DNA of 12,651 nt from Oscillospiraceae bacterium. GTDB lineage: Bacteria; Bacillota; Clostridia; Oscillospirales; Ruminococcaceae. Positions within the stretch are counted from its first letter, which is position 1. Each line of letters begins with the position of its first letter. The position numbers and the translations under genes were made by a program. The stretch is from NCBI GenBank assembly GCA_017828935.1, contig JAGAUG010000014.1:1-12651 (forward strand), read 5' to 3'. The notes beneath the pieces are model-generated. The model searched no databases. It saw nothing but the letters and a program-made list of their open reading frames with translations, and was not told where the DNA came from. This document shows, piece after piece, positions 7,572-12,651 of this stretch.

Positions 7572-7717
7572 CTACTGAAAATTTTCAAAATATTTGTCTC
7601 GCTTAAGACTATGTAAAATGTCTAAAAGTAATATAGTCAAATAAATTAGCCCGAAAACAAAAAAATATTGGATTTTTTATAAAAGCTCTTTACAAATAAC
7701 AAATAATTATAGAGCAT
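7572..7717 (-). other. Candidate frameshifted small membrane-protein ORF
   Basis: Read on the minus strand, an AGGAG (7731-7727) stands 9 bases before an ATG (7717-7715). That frame runs 23 codons to TAA at 7648-7646. A second frame, open from about 7674 to TAG (7574-7572), encodes a hydrophobic stretch FFVFGLIYLTILLL and a charged tail LKRDKYFENFQ. The frames meet at a T7-G tract: a -1 slip there, or one extra T, would give a 48-residue single-span protein. It could be a real small gene with a frameshift or homopolymer error, a decayed gene, or chance in AT-rich DNA. I recognise no family. Confidence 0.25.
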
Positions 7718-7806
7718 ATCATGTTTCTCCTGTCTTTAGTTTTTAACCAACTCTATGTTTGCAGGATTTGAACTGAATATGCTCTATTTTTATTTATTTT
7801 TTAAGC
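7709..7806 (+). terminator. Nested inverted repeat with T-rich tail; possible addA terminator or structured RNA
   Basis: ATAGAGCATAT (7709-7719) pairs exactly with ATATGCTCTAT (7777-7787), an 11-bp stem. Inside it TCCTG (7728-7732) pairs with CAGGA (7762-7766), and AGTT (7738-7741) with AACT (7749-7752) around a 7-base loop. On the plus strand a T-rich run follows (7788-7802), so it may end addA transcription about 180 bases past its stop. The long interior makes it unlike a compact terminator. The stretch 7532-7853 otherwise has a 12-bp palindrome TGAAAATTTTCA (7576-7587), a CTCTAT/ATAGAG repeat (7806-7811, 7836-7841), and no full-length gene. Confidence 0.45.
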
Positions 7807-7853
7807 TCTATTCTTTTACACGCCAACATTTCATTATAGAGATTAAAACTTAA

Positions 7854-8486
7854 TTAATCTTCATCACTAGATTCGTCTTCTTTAAAATTAGGACTACTAA
7901 ATAATACTTCATCATACTGATCGTCAAAAAATTCGTCTTCTTTCGAATCTCCATAATTATCATCATCATTATAGCTAGATCCTAAATTATTATAATCTAT
8001 TTCATAATCATCATAACCCGCTCCAAAATTATTATAATACCTAGATTCAAAATTATTATTATTATAATCATAACTAGATCCAAAATTATTATAATAGCTA
8101 GATCCAAAATAATTCTGGCTTGAGCCTAAATTATTATTATAATTATCATAGCTAGATCCAAAATTATTATAATAGCTAGATCCAAAATTATTATAATAGC
8201 TAGATCCGAAATAATTCTGATTAGAACCTAAATTATTATTATAATTATCATAACTAGATCCAAAATTATTATTATTGTAATCATAACTAGATCCAAAATT
8301 ATTATAATAGCTAGATCCGAAATAATTCTGGCTTGAGCCTAAATTATTATTAGAATCTCCTAAATTTTGATTATTATAACCAGGAACCATTGCAAAAGTA
8401 GAAATTATCGACAGATTAACTACAACAGAAAAAACAGATATGTAAGTAAATTGCTTCTTAAAATTTTTAATTTTAAATATACTCAT
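7854..8486 (-). CDS. Exported low-complexity F/L-G-S-S-Y/N repeat protein with acidic tail
   Basis: I do not recognise a named family. The 210 residues begin with a clear signal peptide: a basic start (KIKNFKKQF), a hydrophobic core (ISVFSVVVNLSII) and a likely cleavage after STFA at about residue 32. Residues 42 to about 172 are about 15 short units starting with (F/L)GSS and followed by YYNN, YDYNNNN, YDNYNNN or QNY. Higher-order blocks recur, for example LGSSQNY-FGSSYYNN-FGSSYDYNNNN near both ends of the array. The last 40 residues are strongly acidic (DDD, EDE, DD, EDESSDED). There is no Cys, no LPxTG motif and no second membrane segment, so secretion or loose surface retention is expected. 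The ribosome site AAGGGG lies about 9 bases before the ATG, below a near-consensus promoter, so high expression is likely. The composition resembles adhesive or phase-separating sequences, but its function is unknown. Confidence 0.8.
   Translation of the reverse strand: MSIFKIKNFKKQFTYISVFSVVVNLSIISTFAMVPGYNNQNLGDSNNNLGSSQNYFGSSYYNNFGSSYDYNNNNFGSSYDNYNNNLGSNQNYFGSSYYNNFGSSYYNNFGSSYDNYNNNLGSSQNYFGSSYYNNFGSSYDYNNNNFESRYYNNFGAGYDDYEIDYNNLGSSYNDDDNYGDSKEDEFFDDQYDEVLFSSPNFKEDESSDED
7971..8363 (-). repeat. Coding tandem repeat array of the GSSY protein
   Basis: Units of 21-33 bases such as GGATCTAGCTATTATAATAA recur with few changes, each encoding (F/L)GSS plus Asn and Tyr. Near-identical DNA, not only protein, suggests recent duplication or ongoing homogenisation, so unit number may differ between strains. 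The last units (FESRYYNN, FGAGYDDYEIDYNN) are more diverged and grade into the acidic tail. Confidence 0.9.
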
Positions 8487-8522
8487 AATATAAAACCCCT
8501 TTCAAAATTGTATTATAAATAT

Positions 8523-8551
8523 ATTATATATTAAATTTATATTTTCGTCAA
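8523..8551 (-). promoter_or_regulatory. Near-consensus sigma-A promoter of the repeat-protein gene
   Basis: Minus strand TTGACG (8551-8546), 17-base spacer, perfect TATAAT (8528-8523). The predicted start lies about 30 bases before the ATG at 8486. It matches 11 of 12 consensus bases, the best promoter in the window. Confidence 0.88.
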
Positions 8552-8607
8552 GATGTTTTTTTAAATTTTTATTAATTATTCAAAAACAAAAAAATCAAGT
8601 TTGACAA

Positions 8608-8663
8608 ATAACACAAAAAATAAAATTGCTATTATTAAATTTTTAAAAAATAACAGCAATTTT
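8608..8663 (-). terminator. Rho-independent terminator of the ruvA-ruvB-glmM-methyltransferase unit
   Basis: On the minus strand AAAATTGCT-G-TTATT (8663-8649) pairs with AATAA-T-AGCAATTTT (8636-8622), a 14-bp stem with one mismatch and a 12-base loop. The stem ends in TTTT, then A and TTTTTT. It begins 8 bases after the methyltransferase stop codon, as expected for the operon end. Confidence 0.85.
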
Positions 8664-8670
8664 AAAAAAA

Positions 8671-9555
8671 CTAAGTAAATTTTATTATCGTCGTATTCCC
8701 AGACGGAAGATAAAGATTATTGTTTTTTATATTTAAGCCGATTTCGTCCGAAATAGCAATTATTTTATTTTTAACAGACTCCCCAAATCTATTAATCAAA
8801 ACTGTTTTTAATAAACACTCCATAACCCCGCTAGAGAGTCCTGTTGAGTATGAATTTAAAATAAAAAATAAAGGCTGATCAGATAATATATTAACACACG
8901 TACTCAGTAAATCATATATATTTTCTTCTAACTTCCAAATTTCTCCCCCAGGACCTCGACCATAAGACGGCGGATCTAAAACAATGGCGTCATATCTATT
9001 ATTTCTCTTATATTCTCTAGCAATAAATTTATTACAATCGTCAACGATCCAGCGTACAGGTCGAGAGTCTAGCTTAGATAAAACAGCGTTTTCCCTCGCC
9101 CAAGAAACAATCCCCTTGGACGAATCAACATGACAAACACTCGCGCCGGCTTCGGCCGCGGCTAAACTGGCACCCCCAGTATAAGCAAAAAGATTTAATA
9201 ATTTTATCTCTCGACCAGATTTTTTTATTTCGTCTATAATAAAATCCCAATTGACAGCTTGCTCAGGAAAGAGACCTGTATGTTTAAACCCTGTTGGTCT
9301 AATTAAAAATTTTAGATTTTTATAATTAATAACCCAGCTTTCTTTAAATTTTTTTTTAATTTCCCAACTTCCTCCGCCAGATCTTGATCTTATATATCTG
9401 GCGCTATAATCTTCCCAATATTTATTATTTTTTTGAGATTTCCAAATTATTTGAGGATCCGGTCTTATTAATATAACATCTCCCCAACGCTCAAGTCTCT
9501 CGCCCCAAGAAGCATCTAAAAGTTCATAATCTAACCAATCGTTTGAAATTCTCAT
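8671..9555 (-). CDS. Class I SAM-dependent methyltransferase, RlmI/RlmK-like (COG1092 type)
   Basis: Probable RNA methyltransferase, by likeness to the 23S rRNA enzymes RlmI and RlmK. Key parts: FKHTGLFPEQAVNWDFI (about 90-106), the SAM-binding motif I LLNLFAYTGGASLAAA (about 119-134), the acidic ribose-binding Asp in CHVDSSKG (144), VDDCNKF (about 171-177) and motif IV LDPPSYGRGP (193-202). At 294 residues it is shorter than RlmI and lacks an N-terminal PUA domain. The stretch where RlmI has SCS reads NSYSTG here, so the RlmI-type catalytic Cys seems absent and the target base may differ. The ATG directly abuts the glmM stop (TAG|ATG). A weak AAAGG lies 12 bases upstream, so translational coupling is likely. 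It is the last gene before the terminator. The exact substrate is unknown. Confidence 0.82.
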   Translation of the reverse strand: MRISNDWLDYELLDASWGERLERWGDVILIRPDPQIIWKSQKNNKYWEDYSARYIRSRSGGGSWEIKKKFKESWVINYKNLKFLIRPTGFKHTGLFPEQAVNWDFIIDEIKKSGREIKLLNLFAYTGGASLAAAEAGASVCHVDSSKGIVSWARENAVLSKLDSRPVRWIVDDCNKFIAREYKRNNRYDAIVLDPPSYGRGPGGEIWKLEENIYDLLSTCVNILSDQPLFFILNSYSTGLSSGVMECLLKTVLINRFGESVKNKIIAISDEIGLNIKNNNLYLPSGNTTIIKFT

Positions 9556-10935
9556 CTATATTCCAAACCTTTCTTGAACTAGATTAGAAAGCTCGTTAGC
9601 AATTTTTTTGATTTGATTCTCGTCGACCCCTTCGGTCATAACTCTGAGCAATGGCTCTGTCCCAGACGGCCGAAGTAAGATCCTCCCGTTGTCGCCTAGT
9701 TCTTTTTCAAACTCTTTAATTCTTTCTAAAATAACATTATCTTCTAGAATATTATATTTTTCAGCATTTTTAACTTTAACGTTTATTAAAACTTGCGGAC
9801 AGGTCGTCATAATCGACGCTAACTCAGAAACTTTTTGGTCAAGTCCTTTTAATATTTTCAAGAAATTAACAGCAACAAGTTGACCATCACCTGTTGTAGA
9901 GTAATCTAACAAAATTATATGTCCAGACGCTTCTCCGCCGATACAATATCCGTTTTCTTTCATCTTTTCGAGAACATATCTGTCACCAACTTTTGTTGTT
10001 TCGACTTTTATATTATTTTTCTTAGCCATCTTAAAAAGACCTAAATTAGACATAACAGTTACTACAATCGTATTTTTAGCTAACAAATCTTTGTCTTTTA
10101 AATATTTTGACATAATAGCTATAATTTTATCGCCATCAATAACTTGACCTTTTTCGTCTACGATTAAACAACGATCCGCGTCGCCATCAAAAGCGAATCC
10201 GACATCACATTTGTTTTTTATAACAAAATCACAAAGATTTTCTATATGAGTCGAACCACAATTATTATTTATATTTAGACCGTTAGGTTTATCATTAATT
10301 ATTAAATAATCAATCTTTAAGCTATCAAATAATTTTTTAGCCGTTGCGCTAGCCGACCCATTCGCGCAATCGATCGCTATTTTTAAATTTTTAAAATCTA
10401 AATTATTTAAATCAATACTTGATTTTATATAATTAATATATTCGTCGATACTGTCAAAGCTCGCTGAAACTTTACCAAATTCGCTATCTTGTTTTAAATT
10501 AAAATCTAAATTATTATTTTTAGATTTTATTATATCTCTTATTTTTTCTTCTATTCGGGTCTCTATCTCGTCAGGTAATTTATAGCCATCTTTATTAAAT
10601 ATTTTTATTCCGTTGTATTCAAACGGATTATGTGACGCTGAAATCATAAACCCAGCACTAGCATTATATTTATTTATCAAAACAGCAACAGCTGGAGTCG
10701 GAACAACTCCTAGGCTAATTACGCTGGCTCCAACGCTACAAAGCCCAGCAGCCAAAGCGCTTTCTAACATATCTGACGAAATTCGTGTATCTTTTCCTAT
10801 AATAAATACTGGCTTTTGATGATAATATTCGCTAAGAACTGATCCTGCTGCTCTTCCTATATTCATCGCAAGCTCACAAGTCAACTCACTCCCAGCAACT
10901 CCCCTTACACCGTCGGTGCCAAAAAATTTATTCAT
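9556..10935 (-). CDS. glmM: Phosphoglucosamine mutase
   Basis: Converts glucosamine-6-phosphate to glucosamine-1-phosphate, on the cytoplasmic path to UDP-GlcNAc for peptidoglycan. The 459 residues are slightly over the usual 450. The N-terminus KFFGTDGVRGVAG is characteristic of GlmM. The active-site loop SASHNPFEYNGIK carries the phosphoserine at about 101. The Mg-binding loop DGDADR is at 250-255, the sugar-binding GGEASGH at 333-339, and the phosphate-binding RPSGTEPLLRVMTEG begins at 422. The first residues and MISASHNP distinguish it from phosphomannomutases, though not absolutely. An AAGGAG site lies about 11 bases before the ATG. It follows ruvB by 35 bases and abuts the methyltransferase. 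glmM beside ruvAB is unusual; in many Firmicutes it follows cdaA and ybbR. Confidence 0.96.
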   Translation of the reverse strand: MNKFFGTDGVRGVAGSELTCELAMNIGRAAGSVLSEYYHQKPVFIIGKDTRISSDMLESALAAGLCSVGASVISLGVVPTPAVAVLINKYNASAGFMISASHNPFEYNGIKIFNKDGYKLPDEIETRIEEKIRDIIKSKNNNLDFNLKQDSEFGKVSASFDSIDEYINYIKSSIDLNNLDFKNLKIAIDCANGSASATAKKLFDSLKIDYLIINDKPNGLNINNNCGSTHIENLCDFVIKNKCDVGFAFDGDADRCLIVDEKGQVIDGDKIIAIMSKYLKDKDLLAKNTIVVTVMSNLGLFKMAKKNNIKVETTKVGDRYVLEKMKENGYCIGGEASGHIILLDYSTTGDGQLVAVNFLKILKGLDQKVSELASIMTTCPQVLINVKVKNAEKYNILEDNVILERIKEFEKELGDNGRILLRPSGTEPLLRVMTEGVDENQIKKIANELSNLVQERFGI

Positions 10936-10970
10936 AATTACTATTTACTCCTTAATTAAATTAAAAAATA

Positions 10971-12023
10971 TTATAATTTTATATTTAAATATTTATAAGC
11001 TAAGTCTGTTGCTAAGCGTCCTCTTGGAGTTCTATTTATAAATCCAATTTGCATTAAATATGGCTCATAAACGTCTTCTAGAGTAACAGCTTCTTCGCCA
11101 ATCGAAGCCGCTAAAGTTTCTAGCCCAACAGGACCTCCTCCAAAGTTTTTTATAATTATTTCCAGCATCTTTTTGTCTGTCGAATCCAAACCAAGCTTAT
11201 CGATTTCTAATTTATCTAAAGCGCTATTCGCGCTTTGTTTATTTATAACGCCGCCAAAATTAATTTGAGCGAAGTCTCTTACCCGTTTTAAAATTCTATT
11301 AGCGATCCTAGGAGTCCCTCGACTTCTAGAAGCAATCTCTAGCGCACCTGATTTTTCACAGGATATCTCTAACAAACTAGCACTTTGTAAAACTATTTTT
11401 GAAAGATCTTCTGAAGAGTAAAGCTCTAATTTTTGTGTAATTCCAAATCTATCTCTAAGAGGCGCTGAAAGCTGACCTGCTCTCGTCGTTGCTCCAATTA
11501 AAGTAAATCTCGGTAAATCTAATCTAATAGACCTAGCCGAAGGTCCCTTTCCGATAATTATATCTAACTGATAGTCTTCCATTGCTGGATATAAAATTTC
11601 TTCGACACTCCTAGAAAGTCTGTGGATTTCGTCGATAAATAAAATATCATTCGGAGCTAAGTTAGTCAAAATAGCGGCCAAATCCCCAGGTTTTTCGATA
11701 GCCGGACCGGACGTTATTCTAATATTTACTCCCATTTCTTTGGCAATAATATTAGAAAGCGTTGTTTTTCCAAGGCCTGGCGGGCCATAAAACAAACAAT
11801 GATCGAGCGCTTCGTTTCTCTCTTTGGCTGCTTTTATAAAAATATTCATATTTTCTTTTACTTTATTTTGACCAATATACTGAGAAAAATTTTGTGGTCT
11901 TAGCGAAAACTCGATATTCGAGTCATCCAAAGGACTAAAATCAGGCTCAACTAAACGATTTTCAAAGTCCTTATCTTTAAATTTTTTATTTTTAAATTCT
12001 TTATTTTCAAATTCTTCAATCAC
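10971..12023 (-). CDS. ruvB: Holliday junction branch migration ATPase RuvB
   Basis: Hexameric AAA+ motor that, bound to RuvA, drives branch migration at Holliday junctions. Using the start below (350 residues): Walker A GPPGLGKT at 80-87, Walker B LFIDEIHRLS with Asp 131, sensor I region LIGATTRAG at about 176-182, and arginine finger RDRFG at 190-194. The C-terminal winged helix (GGGPVGLETLA, YEPYLMQIGFINRTPRGR) is complete. I choose the GTG at 12023 because GAGGAG lies 8 bases upstream. The GTG at 12032, which opens the longest frame, overlaps that ribosome site and cannot be used with it. Before the family core (RLVEPDFSPLDDS) there is an extra charged segment of four 5-residue repeats. 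It lies 16 bases after ruvA. Confidence 0.97.
   Translation of the reverse strand: MIEEFENKEFKNKKFKDKDFENRLVEPDFSPLDDSNIEFSLRPQNFSQYIGQNKVKENMNIFIKAAKERNEALDHCLFYGPPGLGKTTLSNIIAKEMGVNIRITSGPAIEKPGDLAAILTNLAPNDILFIDEIHRLSRSVEEILYPAMEDYQLDIIIGKGPSARSIRLDLPRFTLIGATTRAGQLSAPLRDRFGITQKLELYSSEDLSKIVLQSASLLEISCEKSGALEIASRSRGTPRIANRILKRVRDFAQINFGGVINKQSANSALDKLEIDKLGLDSTDKKMLEIIIKNFGGGPVGLETLAASIGEEAVTLEDVYEPYLMQIGFINRTPRGRLATDLAYKYLNIKL
11955..12014 (-). repeat. Four 15-base tandem repeats in the ruvB N-terminal extension
   Basis: The units encode EFENK, EFKNK, KFKDK and DFENR, each with a central TTT Phe codon and A-rich flanking codons. They precede the conserved RuvB core and look like an in-frame expansion of a short sequence. 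Confidence 0.75.
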
Positions 12024-12039
12024 GATATACACTCCTCGA

Positions 12040-12624
12040 TTATAGCTCTTTTAAAGCTTTTTTTATTATTTCTTCTGTTGATAGAGCGCTATCATATTTT
12101 TTTATTATTTTTAAAATATCTGGTTCGTTATATCCGAGAGATTTTAAAGCTTCAGTAGCTTCTAATATATTTAGATTATTATTTTCTGAGCTGTTTTTTA
12201 TAAAACTTGTTTCTGAAACCAAGCCAAATTCTAGTTTATCTTTTAGCTCTAAAACTATTCTTTGAGCCGTCTTGGGACCAATACCCTGACATTTATTTAT
12301 TATTTTATAATCGTTTGTTGAGATAGCCATCGCAAGTCTTTCAGGAGTAAAATTAGATAAAATAGACATCGCAGCTTTCGGACCAATACCAGAAATATTA
12401 ATCAAAGCTTTAAAACATCTCAGTTCATCTTTGTTAATAAAACCAAACAAATCAATGGCGTCTTCTTTTATATTCATATATGTATATAAAAAATTGATCT
12501 CACCTATTTTTAAATTATTAGCTGTATTATCAGAAACACAGCACTTAAATCCAATATTATTACATTCTATTATAGCTATATTGGGTTCAAGATGTGAAAT
12601 AAGACCGTTTAAACTATAAATCAT
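12040..12624 (-). CDS. ruvA: Holliday junction branch migration protein RuvA
   Basis: Tetrameric protein that binds four-way junctions and recruits RuvB. The 194 residues match the family. The N-terminal OB domain (MIYSLNGLISHLEPN, then LYTYMNIKEDAIDLFGF) is followed by two helix-hairpin-helix motifs, LINISGIGPKAAMSIL (about 71-86) and INKCQGIGPKTAQRIVLELKDKL (about 109-131). An acidic, Asn-rich linker follows, then the small RuvB-contacting domain III (ATEALKSLGYNEPDILKIIKKY). An AAGGA site lies 11 bases before the ATG. It precedes ruvB by 16 bases. A ruvC gene, if linked, would be outside the window. Confidence 0.96.
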   Translation of the reverse strand: MIYSLNGLISHLEPNIAIIECNNIGFKCCVSDNTANNLKIGEINFLYTYMNIKEDAIDLFGFINKDELRCFKALINISGIGPKAAMSILSNFTPERLAMAISTNDYKIINKCQGIGPKTAQRIVLELKDKLEFGLVSETSFIKNSSENNNLNILEATEALKSLGYNEPDILKIIKKYDSALSTEEIIKKALKEL

Positions 12625-12651
12625 AAATCTAAAAATCCTTAAAATTATATA

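Noticed and set aside
3892..7719. AGAGCATAT occurs just before the addA promoter (3892-3900) and after addA (7711-7719), like a direct repeat flanking an inserted gene
   Set aside because: Only nine bases match exactly, and the flanks agree only partly. There is no integrase, transposase or second signal. Chance repeats of this size are expected in AT-rich spacers.
7728..7766. preQ1 riboswitch suggested by the minus-strand AAAAACTAAAG next to the AGGAG site
   Set aside because: The P1 hairpin that must precede the A-rich tail in preQ1-I aptamers is missing; only the short tail resembles it.
7762..7776. Possible tRNA T arm (GTTCAAATCC on the minus strand)
   Set aside because: The flanking bases do not form a 5-bp T stem, and the order of arms does not fit a tRNA.
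8601..8626. TTGACA-like box on the plus strand as a promoter
   Set aside because: The next TAAAAT is only about 14-15 bases away and no plus-strand gene follows. The bases belong to the T run of the operon terminator.
12644..12649. TATAAT on the minus strand just before ruvA as a promoter
   Set aside because: Transcription would begin inside the ruvA ribosome site, and the -35 region lies outside the window, so it cannot be supported.

Overview
The window looks like chromosomal DNA of a very AT-rich, low-GC Gram-positive bacterium, most likely a member of the Clostridia or a related Firmicutes lineage. The grounds are strong AGGAGG-type ribosome sites, sigma-A promoters with TTGAAA/TATAAT boxes, the lepB-ylqF(rbgA) and ybaB-recR gene pairs, an AddA-type (not RecB-type) helicase-nuclease, and the one-piece tmRNA. 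The standard genetic code fits. All eleven complete genes end in TAA (5) or TAG (6), none in TGA. I cannot name the species.

Layout. Bases 1-60 hold the last 19 codons of an unidentified plus-strand gene. Converging on it is a minus-strand unit read from a strong promoter at about 1743: tRNA-Leu(GAG), then signal peptidase I (lepB), then the ribosome-assembly GTPase ylqF/rbgA. Upstream of that is a second minus-strand unit from a promoter at about 3726: ybaB, recR, smpB and the tmRNA gene ssrA. The first base of the tmRNA is the last base of the smpB stop codon. A 297-bp divergent intergenic region with two good promoters and a 15-bp palindrome leads to addA on the plus strand (GTG start), with no addB beside it.

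After addA comes a 322-bp stretch without an annotated gene. It holds a nested inverted repeat that could terminate addA. On the minus strand the same repeat would hide the ribosome site and start codon of a small frameshifted membrane-protein ORF. Next is a minus-strand gene for an exported 210-residue protein made of F/L-G-S-S-Y/N repeats with an acidic tail, read from a near-consensus promoter. A strong terminator then closes the last minus-strand unit: ruvA, ruvB, glmM and a class I SAM methyltransferase.

How the genes work together. Five products concern DNA recombination and repair: RecR and AddA (loading and end processing), RuvA and RuvB (Holliday junction migration), and the DNA-binding YbaB. 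SmpB and tmRNA form the trans-translation ribosome rescue pair. RbgA and probably the methyltransferase act on the 50S ribosome. GlmM supplies glucosamine-1-phosphate for the cell wall, and LepB cleaves exported proteins, plausibly including the repeat protein.

For three genes the ribosome site favours a start inside the longest reading frame: lepB at 1567, smpB at 2633 and ruvB at 12023. The points most worth following are the FG/GSSY repeat protein, the cryptic structured region at 7572-7787, the orphan addA, and the methyltransferase lacking the RlmI-type cysteine motif.
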